Notes: generated from the sequence alone by a model not told the origin. Counted from the first letter of the stretch, positions 7,480 through 15,521 are shown. The stretch is 18,549 nt of DNA from Aphodousia sp048520025 (GCA_048520025.1 DBFZTP010000017.1:1-18549); one strand, 5' to 3'. Translations and numbers: made by a program.

Positions 7480-7823
7480 ATCCGATGAAAAACGTCCCCT
7501 CTAAGAAAAGTTGAGGGAAAGCGATCGGAATATTCGTCAATGATGATCTGGTTGGGCACGAAATACGTCTGAGAACTTTACATTTCAGACTTCTTAACGC
7601 TCCTTTGTGAGCCATCTAACGCCCCTTTCTTCAAAGAGGAAGTAAGACAGTACTTTTGTGACTCGTCTTAAAAAATGCGGGGAAATGCGTCCCCGATGTA
7701 AGACCCTGCCGAGCAAGGCTTCATTTCGAAGTCGGTTGCAGGAAGTAGAAAAAGAAAAACTTTCGGGTTCTGATCCCGACACTATCTCTAAGACTAGAGA
7801 TCTATCAATAGGAAAAAATAATT
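7480..7823 (+). promoter_or_regulatory. long structured 5' leader of the Arg/Gly-rich protein gene
   Basis: This stretch has no credible ORF but several good stems. CGGGGA (7678-7683) pairs with TCCCCG (7690-7695). CCTGC (7705-7709) pairs with GCAGG (7738-7742) and encloses GGCTTC/GAAGTC with an ATTTC loop. TCGGG (7763-7767) pairs with CCCGA (7775-7779). ATCTCTA (7784-7790) pairs with TAGAGAT (7795-7801), ending just before the ribosome-binding AGG at 7810-7812. No T-run follows any stem, so it looks like a folded mRNA leader rather than a terminator. A separate small RNA is possible. I do not recognise 6S, RNase P or tmRNA. 7244-7465 holds the hpf upstream region and otherwise nothing I can name. 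Confidence 0.4.
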
Positions 7824-8570
7824 ATGCGTAAGCCCTGGGAAGAAAGTGGTAGCCACCGCGATTTCGGTGACCGTGCTCCTCGTCGTTCTGATCGTCGTGA
7901 CGATCGTGCTCCGTTTGAACGTCGCAGCGACCGCCGTGATGACGGCTTTGGTCGTCGCGAAGGCGGTTTCGGTCGCCGTGAAGATGGCTTTGGCCGTCGT
8001 GAAGGTGGTTTCGGCCGCCGTGATGATCGCGGTGATCGTTCTGAACGCCGTGGTGGTTTTGGCGGTAGCCGCTTTGGTGGCGATCGCTTCGAAGGTCGTC
8101 GTGGTGACCGTGACGGTAACCGCAGCTTCGGTGGCCGTCGTGATGGTGGTTTCCGCCGTCGTGACGATCGTCAAGAAAACGTTTTTGGCGTTCGTTCCGG
8201 TCCGCGCGCTCGAGCTGCTTCCATGAACCGCCGTGACAGCGCTCGTGCTTTTGATGCTACGAACGCTACGCGCAACGCTTTGGTGACGTTGGATGCTGAT
8301 GTGGCACGCGTCTTTGGCTCTAGCGAAGCCGTGAACGCTGCTTTGCGTCAATTGATCGCTTTGGCCCAATTGATTGGCCCCCAAGCCATGGCTCAAGCCG
8401 CTAAGGAAGACGTGAGCGAAGTCGCTGCTGAAGAAACGGCTGAAGAAGAAAACGCTGAAGGCGTCGAAGTTGAAGCTGAAGTTTCTGAAGTGGCTGCTGA
8501 TGAAGCTCAAACCGAAGAAGCCGATGACGAAGACGAAGAATGGTTCGAAATCCCGTCTGAAGCTAAGTAA
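7824..8570 (+). CDS. unrecognised Arg/Gly-rich protein with acidic tail
   Basis: 248 residues in three blocks. Residues 1-135 are disordered and basic, dense in RR, RDD and GGFGRR, with four 7-residue GFGRR(E/D)x repeats at 41-68 and RGG-like sites (ERRGGFGG, RRGD). Residues 138-192 look folded and helical (ARAFDATNATRNALVTL, then NAALRQLIALAQLIG). Residues 195-248 are highly acidic and end DEDEEWFEIPSEAK. RGG-type tails commonly bind RNA and can drive condensation, so an RNA- or ribosome-associated role is inference only. No RRM, cold-shock, KH or helicase domain is visible. Codons are very restricted (CGT/CGC, GGT/GGC, GCT, GAA), suggesting high expression. ATG 7824 has AGG 11 bases upstream. 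The gene has its own terminator and no operon partner. Confidence 0.8.
   Translation: MRKPWEESGSHRDFGDRAPRRSDRRDDRAPFERRSDRRDDGFGRREGGFGRREDGFGRREGGFGRRDDRGDRSERRGGFGGSRFGGDRFEGRRGDRDGNRSFGGRRDGGFRRRDDRQENVFGVRSGPRARAASMNRRDSARAFDATNATRNALVTLDADVARVFGSSEAVNAALRQLIALAQLIGPQAMAQAAKEDVSEVAAEETAEEENAEGVEVEAEVSEVAADEAQTEEADDEDEEWFEIPSEAK
7944..8027 (+). repeat. four 21-bp tandem repeats coding GFGRR(E/D)x
   Basis: Four in-frame 21-base units encode GFGRREG, GFGRRED, GFGRREG and GFGRRDD. The units differ only at wobble positions and in the last two codons. Such a tract can gain or lose units by recombination or slippage without a frameshift. Confidence 0.8.
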
Positions 8571-8595
8571 TCTTAAAAAGATTTAGCTTTACAAT

Positions 8596-8632
8596 AAGGG
8601 CACTTGCTAACAAAAGGCAGGTGCCTTTTTTT
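8596..8632 (+). terminator. rho-independent terminator of the Arg/Gly-rich protein gene
   Basis: AAGGGCACTTGC (8596-8607) pairs with GCAGGTGCCTTT (8617-8628), 12 bp with two G-T pairs and a 9-base loop, ending in a T-run to 8632. It lies 25 bases after the stop and inside the spurious upstream extension of the M61 frame. Confidence 0.88.
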
Positions 8633-8651
8633 CATCCCTAAAGGTCTCATT

Positions 8652-10382
8652 ATGTCGATTGCTTACGCCGTTGAACTTGCTAACCCTCACGCCCATCTTT
8701 TCCGTGTCACGCTCACAATTAAAAACCCGATGCCCGATGAGCAACTCTTGATGCTCCCCACTTGGATTCCAGGCAGTTACATGATCCGAGACATGGCAGC
8801 CGACATTGTGGACATTCGTGCAACGTTAGGTGGTCGAGATGCCGTGCTCACAAAGATCGACAAAACCACGTGGCGTGTGGCAACGGAAGATGCCACGAAA
8901 ACACTTTGCGTGGAATATGACGTTTTCGCCAAAGACTTGTCCGTGCGCTTAGCCTACTTTGACATGGATCGTGCGTTTTTTAATCCGACGAGCCTTTGCT
9001 TGTGCCCGATTGGTTTGGAAAGCCAACCGATGACGATTGACGTCAAGCCCGGTAACTACGACTTAACGCAAAAGTGGAAAGTGGCAACGGCCCTGACGCC
9101 GACAAACGCGAAAAAGCGTTGGAAGTACGGCACATTTGAAGCTCAAAACTACGATGAGTTAGCGGACAGTCCCTTTGAAGTCGCAGACTTTGACGTTTTA
9201 AGCTTCAAAGTGGGCGGGGCAGAACATCACATTGTGCTCTCGGGTCACCGTCTGCCCTTTGATGAAAAGCGCCTTGTCTCGGATGTGAAGAAAAACTGTG
9301 AAGCCACCATTGCGCTTTTTGAACCCAAAACCAAAAAAGCACCTTTTAAGGATTACGTCTTTTTCTTAAATTTGGATGACCATCTCTACGGTGGCTTGGA
9401 GCATCGTGCGAGTACCGCTTTGATTGCAAGCTACTACGATCTACCGCAAAAAGAGACGGGCAAAGACGACGTTGGTTACCAACATTTAGTGGGGCTTTTC
9501 ACGCACGAGTATTTCCATGCGTGGTGGGTGAAGCGCGTTAAACCTGCTGCTTTCGTTCCTTATGACTATCACGATGAAAACTACACGCGCCTTCTTTGGG
9601 TCTTTGAAGGCTTTACGAGTTACTACGATGATGTTCTCTTAATGCGTACGCAAACGATTACGAAAGAGGCCTTTGCCAAGGGCATTGAAAAGGTGCTTAA
9701 TCGCCATTTGTGGGCGGCCGGTCACTTGCACCAAAGTCTGTCGGAGAGCTCCTTTGATGCGTGGACGAAATATTACAAGACGATTGTGAACCGACAAAAC
9801 AGCGTCACAAGCTACTACGACAAAGGTGCTTTGGTGGCGCTTGCGTTAGATAGTCGTATTAAAGAGAAAACAAAGGGCGAAAAGAGTCTTGACGATGTGT
9901 TGCGATTTGCGTGGGAGCAATACAAAGACGCAGGACGCGACTACGCAGGGCTTGACGAAGACGTCATGGAAGAGCTCATTTTTGATGCAACGGGCGTCAA
10001 TCTAGGCGAAGAATTAGCCAAGTGGGTGGAGGCTTGCCAAGAACCCGATTGGAAGAAGGCCTTTGCAGGATTAGGAATGACGGTTGCCAAAAAGCAAAAC
10101 GACATTTTGGGCACGCAAGGCTTAGCGGTTAAAGGCGTTGAGACCGTGAAAGTAACGACCGTGATTGAGAATAGCACAGCACAAAAAGCAGGGTTAAGTG
10201 AGGGGGATTGGGTGATCGCCATTGAAGACGTGCATGTGACAAGCGCCAACCTTGAAAAGCTTCTCAAAGCCTATGTGGGCAAAGAAGTCGATGTTCACGT
10301 CATTCGCAATGAGCTTTTAAAGAAGTTGGAACTCAAAGTGAAAGCACCTTTAAAAGACACGTACGAATTAAGCTTTAAGTAG
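8652..10382 (+). CDS. M61 family metallo-aminopeptidase with PDZ domain
   Basis: A soluble zinc peptidase of 576 residues related to Sphingomonas glycyl aminopeptidase, releasing N-terminal residues (typically Gly or Ala) from peptides. An N-terminal beta domain (about 1-180, with TWIPGSYMIRDMA) precedes the thermolysin-like domain. The zinc site is HEYFH (His285, Glu286, His289), and the third ligand is Glu319 in WVFEGFTSYYDD. A PDZ-like domain at about 480-565 contains AGLSEGDWVIAIED. Family members have the same order and about this length. No signal peptide is seen, so it is probably cytoplasmic. I start at ATG 8652 (MSIAYAVEL) with AAAGG 7 bases upstream. An in-frame start at 8604 would lie inside the preceding terminator. 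The gene is monocistronic and ends at a strong terminator. Confidence 0.9.
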   Translation: MSIAYAVELANPHAHLFRVTLTIKNPMPDEQLLMLPTWIPGSYMIRDMAADIVDIRATLGGRDAVLTKIDKTTWRVATEDATKTLCVEYDVFAKDLSVRLAYFDMDRAFFNPTSLCLCPIGLESQPMTIDVKPGNYDLTQKWKVATALTPTNAKKRWKYGTFEAQNYDELADSPFEVADFDVLSFKVGGAEHHIVLSGHRLPFDEKRLVSDVKKNCEATIALFEPKTKKAPFKDYVFFLNLDDHLYGGLEHRASTALIASYYDLPQKETGKDDVGYQHLVGLFTHEYFHAWWVKRVKPAAFVPYDYHDENYTRLLWVFEGFTSYYDDVLLMRTQTITKEAFAKGIEKVLNRHLWAAGHLHQSLSESSFDAWTKYYKTIVNRQNSVTSYYDKGALVALALDSRIKEKTKGEKSLDDVLRFAWEQYKDAGRDYAGLDEDVMEELIFDATGVNLGEELAKWVEACQEPDWKKAFAGLGMTVAKKQNDILGTQGLAVKGVETVKVTTVIENSTAQKAGLSEGDWVIAIEDVHVTSANLEKLLKAYVGKEVDVHVIRNELLKKLELKVKAPLKDTYELSFK

Positions 10383-10385
10383 TCC

Positions 10386-10420
10386 AAAAACGCCAAATGC
10401 CGCAGTGAATGCGGCATTTG
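10386..10420 (-). terminator. terminator of the M20 carboxypeptidase-like gene
   Basis: Perfect 11-bp arms CAAATGCCGCA (10394-10404) and TGCGGCATTTG (10410-10420) with a 5-base loop. On minus, GCG and then five T's follow (complement of 10386-10390). On plus no T-run follows, so it mainly serves the minus-strand gene even though it lies right after the M61 stop. Confidence 0.7.
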
Positions 10421-10444
10421 ACGTCTCTTACAACAGTATTTTTT

Positions 10445-10471
10445 GCAGGCCTCTCGGATGCCTGCTTTTTT
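10445..10471 (+). terminator. rho-independent terminator of the M61 gene
   Basis: GCAGGC (10445-10450) pairs with GCCTGC (10460-10465) with a 9-base loop and six T's after it. The two convergent terminators are interlocked: each lies nearer the other gene's stop codon. Confidence 0.8.
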
Positions 10472-10479
10472 CTTGCCGA

Positions 10480-11592
10480 TTAGAGCAAGGAGAAGATACG
10501 GCTTAACATGCGGACGCGTTCTTCGATCGTGTCGATACGCAGGTATTCGCGATCAGAGTGGAAGCAACCACCGGCAGGGCCGACACCGTCGATAACGGGG
10601 ATGCCCACTTGAGCGATGCGGTTGGCGTCAGAGCCACCACCGGCATCCACCCACGTGGCTTCAAAACCTTCGAGGCGGCAAGCTTCTTCAATCGTTTGAG
10701 CCAACTTCTTGGATTCTTCCGTAAAGGGCATGGCCGGAGAGCAGCTGGCGCGAACGGCTTCCACCGTGATGCCATCGCCCCAGTTTTGTTGAGCCAAGGC
10801 TGCGATGTCAGCATCAAGCTTATCGCCGTCTTGGTCATTCCAGCGACGCGTATCGATGCTGATAGAACAGGTATCAGCCACAGTATTGGCAACCGTACCA
10901 CCCTTGATGACGCCGACGTTGACACTCACGCCCGTGCCTTCGAGGTCTTGCAACTTGCTCACTTCGAGGCTGAACTTACAAGCAGCGAGAATGGCAGAGC
11001 GACCGTCAGCGGGGTTGTTACCGGCGTGGGAAGCTACACCGTGGAACGTCACGTTCCAGACGCTACGACCCTTACGGGCACGAACGATTTGACCTTTCGG
11101 ACGAGCAGCTTCAAAAACCAAAGCACGCGTGGACTTCTTGGCCAAAGAGGCAATCCATTCGCGAGAGCAGGTGGAGCTCGTTTCTTCATCGGGGTTTAAG
11201 CACACGGCGATGGCCAAGCGATCGAGGTCTTCCTTACGGGCATACTTCAAACCGTAGAGGATAGCTAACACACCGCTCTTGCAGTCACCGCAACCCGGGC
11301 CCTTGACGTGATCACCTTCAATGGACATCGGGCGAGCAGCAGCCGTGCCGTCCGGGAAAACGGTATCCAAGTGACCGTTTAACAAAACGTCATAGTGCGT
11401 AGCATCGGGTTTATTCGTAGCGAAAAGACCGTTACCGACCTTCGGACCCAAGTCCACGAGTTCGGTTGCAAAGCCCAATTCGTCAAAATGGCGCTTCATG
11501 ATCTTGGCCACTTCGGTCACGCCGGCAGCGTTGGCGGTACCGCAGTCAATGTTGACGACTTCGGCGAGGTCTTTCAAAAAATTGTCTAACAT
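10480..11592 (-). CDS. M20 family carboxypeptidase (glutamate carboxypeptidase / CPG2-like)
   Basis: A predicted di-zinc exopeptidase of 370 residues. Ligands and catalytic residues are visible in order: His74 and Asp76 in NGHLDTVF, the bridging Asp103 in GPGCGDCKSG, catalytic Glu136 with Glu137 in NPDEETSS, Glu161 in VFEAARP and His345 in CFHSDREY. The dimerisation domain (about 175-285) contains GVASHAGNNPADGRSA. This set resembles M20A carboxypeptidases such as CPG2, which release C-terminal Glu, but specificity is unproven. There is no signal peptide, unlike periplasmic CPG2. GGAGAG precedes the ATG by about 7 bases. It lies 89 bases after the response-regulator gene on the same strand with no clear terminator between, so it may be read from the regulator's operon. 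Confidence 0.85.
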   Translation of the reverse strand: MLDNFLKDLAEVVNIDCGTANAAGVTEVAKIMKRHFDELGFATELVDLGPKVGNGLFATNKPDATHYDVLLNGHLDTVFPDGTAAARPMSIEGDHVKGPGCGDCKSGVLAILYGLKYARKEDLDRLAIAVCLNPDEETSSTCSREWIASLAKKSTRALVFEAARPKGQIVRARKGRSVWNVTFHGVASHAGNNPADGRSAILAACKFSLEVSKLQDLEGTGVSVNVGVIKGGTVANTVADTCSISIDTRRWNDQDGDKLDADIAALAQQNWGDGITVEAVRASCSPAMPFTEESKKLAQTIEEACRLEGFEATWVDAGGGSDANRIAQVGIPVIDGVGPAGGCFHSDREYLRIDTIEERVRMLSRIFSLL

Positions 11593-11681
11593 TTGTCACT
11601 CTCCAAATCAGTGAGATTACGAACATGGACAGTATTGTGTTCTTTCTCTCGGGAGAGCGCTTTAGACCTTGGTTCTAGAAA

Positions 11682-12323
11682 TTAGTGTTTTTCGGATAAA
11701 TCGGTTTCAAGTTCACCGATTTCTTGCAAAAACTTGTGAATTTCCAAGGCCGATCGCAAGTTGAGTTTTCGGCAGGCGTTGCCTCGGTGAATCTTTACGG
11801 TGTGCTCTTGAATATCGAGTTCGGCCGCAATTTCTTTATTGAGTAAATCTTTCGCAACGTAGCGCAAAATGAGGGCTTCACGCTTGGTGAGCGTTTCAAA
11901 GAGTTTGCGCTTTTGGGCTATGGCCAGTTTCTTTTCTCGCTCAACGAGGTTGGCAGCAATCAAGCGTTTGACAACTTCGCGGAGTTTTTCAGGTGCCAAG
12001 GGCTTTTCGTAAAATTCTTTAGCCCCTTTTTGTAGTGCGGTCACCGCCATATTGATGTCACCGTGACCGGATAAGAAAATGATGGGTAAATCGATTTTGC
12101 GAGCGAGCATTTCTTGTTGAAGCTCAAGACCGCTGATGCCCGTCATGCGAATGTCGAGAATAATGCAACCCGGGCGCTCAAAATCGTCGCGCGCTAAAAA
12201 GTCTTCGGCACTGTTGTAGCAAATCGAAGGAATGCCCGCCACACGTAACGTAAAACTTTCCGAGGCGCGCACGGCTTCTTCGTCATCAATGATTCGAACA
12301 ATGGGAATCGATAAAGTGGCCAT
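11682..12323 (-). CDS. FixJ/TtrR-like response regulator (NarL/LuxR-type HTH)
   Basis: A two-component response regulator of 213 residues. The receiver domain (1-125) has the acidic pocket Asp13-Asp14, phospho-acceptor Asp57 in ILDIRMTGISG, the switch Ser in FLSGHGD and the conserved Lys in YEKPL. The output domain (about 145-205) is a LuxR/FixJ four-helix HTH with LTKREALILRYVAKDLLNKEIAAEL and HTVKIHRGNACRKLN. LDIRMTGISGLELQ and FLSGHGDINMAV are hallmark FixJ-family strings. It lies 8 bases after the sensor gene. Its AGGAAG ribosome-binding site overlaps the sensor's TAG stop, which implies translational coupling. Likely targets are unknown; the M20 gene immediately downstream is one candidate. 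Confidence 0.9.
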   Translation of the reverse strand: MATLSIPIVRIIDDEEAVRASESFTLRVAGIPSICYNSAEDFLARDDFERPGCIILDIRMTGISGLELQQEMLARKIDLPIIFLSGHGDINMAVTALQKGAKEFYEKPLAPEKLREVVKRLIAANLVEREKKLAIAQKRKLFETLTKREALILRYVAKDLLNKEIAAELDIQEHTVKIHRGNACRKLNLRSALEIHKFLQEIGELETDLSEKH

Positions 12324-12331
12324 GATGCTTC

Positions 12332-14146
12332 CTATCCGTAAAGATCGGGAGGCGCTTCTTTGAAACTTAAAGAGACCTCAATCCCGTAGGGCGTATGTTG
12401 AATAAATTTTAATTCGCTCACGTGACGCTCGGCAATGACGCGGCAAATGGATAAGCCCAACCCTAAGCCTTCTATCTTATTGCTCGAGACGGGTTGCGAG
12501 AGATGGGCAAAGGCTTCTTCTGAAATCAAAGGGCCGTTGTCCTTCACGCTTAATCGCCAACCGCCTTCAAAGGCATCGACCTTTAAGTCAATCACGGGTC
12601 TTTCTTCTTCAGTCTTTTTCGCCGCATGCAAGGCATTGCGCATGAGATTGACGATTAAAAGTTCCAACTCAAAAGGTTCTCCCTTAACGAGTGCTTTTTT
12701 GGGCAATGAAACAAGGATTTGAACACCATCGATGCTGTAGCTTGCCTTAAAGGTGGTCACCGCTTTTTCAGCAACGTCCACAAGATCAATCGTTGTGTGA
12801 ATAAAGGCTTTGGTTTTGGCGTAACGGCGCACACGCTCCACGATTTCAGAGATTTTCATGCTCTGCTCGCTAATGGCCTTCGTGGCTTCGTTCACAATGG
12901 GGTCGTTATTGTCTTGCAAGTACATGGCAAGACCGTCGGCGTAATTAATCAAAGCACTGATCGGTTGATGAATTTCGTGCGCAATGATGCTAGAGAATTC
13001 TGAGACAACGCCGGAGCGTTCCAGTTGCGCCAAACGAGATCGATTTTGTTTGGACTCTTCTTCCAAATTGTTTTTCTCAGTAATCGTCTCTTGTAGGTCT
13101 TTGGTGCGAATGTGCACGACTTTTCTGACTACCACGCTGTAGATGACGGTGGCGGCAATCATAATGAAGCAAATGAAGAGGGCCGATTTGTAGCGAGAAA
13201 TGGCTTGCGAGGAACGAACAATTTCTGAGGCGTAAGGGGAGTACTCGTATTTTTCAACGACTTGGCGCACTTGTCGGAAGTCGCTATTGGCAAACCACTC
13301 ATAGCCTCGGATGTTGGGGACGTTCCACAAAAGGGCAACAGAGAAGCGCTTGGTGAGATCAATGTCGGTTTTGCCGTGTGCCGCAAAGACCAAATGGGGG
13401 TAAAGGCGGGTGGAGCACATGCAGTTGAAATTATCATTCGTTTGCAAATTAACGGGGATAAATTCATTGGTGCTAATCGTTCCATCGGCAACGTACTTTT
13501 CATACTGACACGCAGGCAATACACCTACATCGGCATTATCGTTTCGAAGGCGTTCAATGACATTTAAGTGACTGCCCGAGGTAAACGTGGCTTTACCGAA
13601 ATAGTTTAGGGGATAGCGGGTTAAGTTTTCGACTTCACCCAACACCATGGTGCGACCGTCAAAAGAGCGAGGACTGGCCGAAACCACACGTGTGCTTCTG
13701 ATGTCTTGAAAGGTTTCGTATTGAGTGTTTTTTGCTTTGGTAATAACAAGGGCGCAAGAGCCAAAACGGGGGTCTTCTGCTTGAGGCGGTTTTAACGTTG
13801 CTAAAGCAAGCGCACCTGTTTTTTCACTCATCATGGTGTAAAAGCCACTTGAGACTACGAAAAAATCGACTTTTTTCAAAAGAATCGATAAATGCGCATC
13901 GTTTTCTGACAAGTACGTCGTTTCAAAGGGAACGTCTGGGAGCGCACGATGCAGATAGTTAAGCGTTTCTTGGATATAGACCAAATCTTCTTGAGACGAC
14001 TGAATGATGCCGATGACAACGGGCTCGCTTTTATCGGGGGCGGGCGCTTGAGCCAAGGCAACATTTGCCGACACGCTTAAGATGCCAAGCCAAAGCGTGA
14101 TGCAAAGAGATCGAAAAAGAGAAACGTGACGGAAAATCCGCATCAT
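12332..14146 (-). CDS. TtrS-like sensor histidine kinase with periplasmic binding domain
   Basis: A membrane sensor kinase of 604 residues. A signal sequence (about 1-32, ending ALAQA) is followed by a periplasmic PhnD/SBP-like domain (about 43-310). One transmembrane helix spans 321-340, and a coiled coil lies at about 345-378. The kinase core has phospho-acceptor His390 in IIAHEIHQPISALINYADG, N box NLMRNALHAAK (Asn504), G1 VKDNGP and G2 GLGLGLSIC. HEIHQPL/I-type H boxes and this layout match the TtrS/FixL-like class. In Salmonella, TtrS senses tetrathionate. No tetrathionate reductase gene is in view, so the ligand here is open. Cysteines at 213, 242 and 244 in the sensor domain might be redox-relevant. 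The start codon region lacks a strong Shine-Dalgarno, and two ATGs are adjacent. Confidence 0.88.
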   Translation of the reverse strand: MMRIFRHVSLFRSLCITLWLGILSVSANVALAQAPAPDKSEPVVIGIIQSSQEDLVYIQETLNYLHRALPDVPFETTYLSENDAHLSILLKKVDFFVVSSGFYTMMSEKTGALALATLKPPQAEDPRFGSCALVITKAKNTQYETFQDIRSTRVVSASPRSFDGRTMVLGEVENLTRYPLNYFGKATFTSGSHLNVIERLRNDNADVGVLPACQYEKYVADGTISTNEFIPVNLQTNDNFNCMCSTRLYPHLVFAAHGKTDIDLTKRFSVALLWNVPNIRGYEWFANSDFRQVRQVVEKYEYSPYASEIVRSSQAISRYKSALFICFIMIAATVIYSVVVRKVVHIRTKDLQETITEKNNLEEESKQNRSRLAQLERSGVVSEFSSIIAHEIHQPISALINYADGLAMYLQDNNDPIVNEATKAISEQSMKISEIVERVRRYAKTKAFIHTTIDLVDVAEKAVTTFKASYSIDGVQILVSLPKKALVKGEPFELELLIVNLMRNALHAAKKTEEERPVIDLKVDAFEGGWRLSVKDNGPLISEEAFAHLSQPVSSNKIEGLGLGLSICRVIAERHVSELKFIQHTPYGIEVSLSFKEAPPDLYG

Positions 14147-14185
14147 AAGTGAGAGCGATCGAAAAATTTTTGTTGTTACAAATCA

Positions 14186-14191
14186 ATTATA
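14186..14191 (-). promoter_or_regulatory. probable -10 box of the sensor/regulator operon
   Basis: The minus strand reads a perfect TATAAT here, 40 bases before the sensor ATG. The -35 position falls in the T-run of the pepT terminator and matches poorly, so the promoter may need an activator. Confidence 0.45.
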
Positions 14192-14208
14192 CGGACGAGG
14201 TGGAGCAG

Positions 14209-14247
14209 AAAAAATACAGGCACCGATGGGAACGGATCGGTGCCTGT
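14209..14247 (-). terminator. rho-independent terminator of pepT
   Basis: ACAGGCACCGAT (14216-14227) pairs with ATCGGTGCCTGT (14236-14247), a perfect 12-bp stem with an 8-base loop. On minus, A then six T's follow. It lies 23 bases after the pepT stop. Confidence 0.9.
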
Positions 14248-14270
14248 AAGTTCACTTAGAGGTGATGGAT

Positions 14271-15521
14271 TTAAGCTTTGGTGCCGGCAATCAAGTCAAC
14301 CAACGTTAAGGTGACTTGCAAGCTCTTTTCCCAAGAGTTCATGGGTAAGAATTCACAGTTGCTGTGGAAGTTATGAGCACCCGTGAAGTAGTTCGGCGTC
14401 AAAATGCCCTTCGTGGAGATGAAGGAGCCGTCTGTACCGCCACGCATGGCAGAGGTTTTGGCTTCAACGCCAATCAAATCCAATGCGCGATAGATGTGAT
14501 CGATCCCGACGCGGTTGTCGTCACGGATGGAGTCAGCGATGTTGGCATAGACGTCGGTTTGTTCATACGTGATTTCAGCCTTCGGGTGGCGGATCTTCAA
14601 AAATTCCACGGCCTTTAAGAGCATGGCCTTCTTTTCTTCGTAAAGTTTCTTGTTATGGTCACGAATCTTTAACGTCAAGAGAGCTTGACTGGGCTTGGCT
14701 TCCAGGGTCTTTAAGACGATGAAGCCTTCGCGGTTTTCGGTAAATTCCGGCGTAGCACCACGATCGAGCATGTTGATGAAGTCATGCACCACCAAGATGG
14801 GGTTGACTAAAACGCCCTTGGAAGACATCGGGTGAGCCGTGACACCCTTCACGAACAAAGAGGCGCTACCGGCGTTAAACGTTTCCCAAACCACTTCACC
14901 CAATGCGCAGCAGTCAATCGTGTAGGCAAAGTCAACGGGGAACTTGGAGAAATCAATCTTGCGAGCACCCTTTTCGCCCAATTCTTCATCGGGCACGAAG
15001 CAAATGTAGATATCACCGTGAGCACGGCCTTCCTTCGTGATGATGTCCATGGCAGTCATCACGTTAGCGATCGCAGACTTGTCATCAGCGCCCAAAACGG
15101 ACGTGCCGTCAGAGACCACAATATCGTCACCCACGTATTGTTCGATTTCGGGGTGTTCAGAGGTCTTTAAGAAAATGCCTTGGTCTTTGTTTAAGCAAAT
15201 GTCACCACCTTGGTAGTTTTTAATCATTTGCGGATGGATATCCGGCGAGAGGCCGACATTGACCGTATCCATGTGAACAACCCAGCCCACGGCCTTAGCG
15301 GTTTGGCCGGCGGGCAAATTGGACGGCAACTTGCTCGTGACAACAGCGTGTTCGGAAACTTCCACGTCCACAAAGCCCATTTCCTTTAATTCACTGGCAA
15401 GGAGATTGGCAAGCTCGAATTGGCCGGGCGTGCTCGGCACCGTTTGTGCCTTCGGGTCACTTTGAGTGGTGATAGCGACGTAACGTTGGAAACGTTCCCA
15501 GAGTTGAGCCTTATTGTCCAT
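14271..15521 (-). CDS. pepT: peptidase T, tripeptide aminopeptidase (M20B)
   Basis: A cytoplasmic zinc aminopeptidase of 416 residues (E. coli PepT has 408) that removes N-terminal residues from tripeptides. Metal-site residues in order are His83 and Asp85 in VVHMDTVN, Asp146 in LGADDKSAIANVM, Glu179-Glu180 in FVPDEELGEKG, Asp203 in TIDCCALGE and His386 in GAHNFHSNCEF. The PepT signatures WERFQRYVAITTQSDP and MRGGTDGSFIS are strong. The frame is open 47 codons further upstream. I start at ATG 15521 because AGGAGA lies 6 bases before it and homology to PepT begins there. It is divergent from a DcuC-type carrier with 251 bases between them. In E. coli pepT is induced anaerobically by FNR, but I see no clear FNR site here. 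Confidence 0.94.
   Translation of the reverse strand: MDNKAQLWERFQRYVAITTQSDPKAQTVPSTPGQFELANLLASELKEMGFVDVEVSEHAVVTSKLPSNLPAGQTAKAVGWVVHMDTVNVGLSPDIHPQMIKNYQGGDICLNKDQGIFLKTSEHPEIEQYVGDDIVVSDGTSVLGADDKSAIANVMTAMDIITKEGRAHGDIYICFVPDEELGEKGARKIDFSKFPVDFAYTIDCCALGEVVWETFNAGSASLFVKGVTAHPMSSKGVLVNPILVVHDFINMLDRGATPEFTENREGFIVLKTLEAKPSQALLTLKIRDHNKKLYEEKKAMLLKAVEFLKIRHPKAEITYEQTDVYANIADSIRDDNRVGIDHIYRALDLIGVEAKTSAMRGGTDGSFISTKGILTPNYFTGAHNFHSNCEFLPMNSWEKSLQVTLTLVDLIAGTKA

Noticed and set aside
7594..7782. 62-codon minus-strand frame in the leader
   Set aside because: No good ribosome-binding site, no recognisable protein, and it covers the stems of the plus-strand leader.
7794..8510. Long minus-strand frame (238 codons) opposite the Arg/Gly-rich gene
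   Set aside because: It is rich in Thr, Ala and Phe only because it mirrors the biased codons of the plus-strand gene. It has no convincing ribosome-binding site and overlaps the leader.
8604..8651. Upstream start for the M61 gene
   Set aside because: This start lies inside the T-ending terminator of the preceding gene. ATG 8652 has a proper ribosome-binding site and fits the family start.
11621..11642. GAACA/TGTTC inverted repeat before the M20 carboxypeptidase-like gene
   Set aside because: Five-base arms 12 bases apart are expected by chance; no supporting promoter element.
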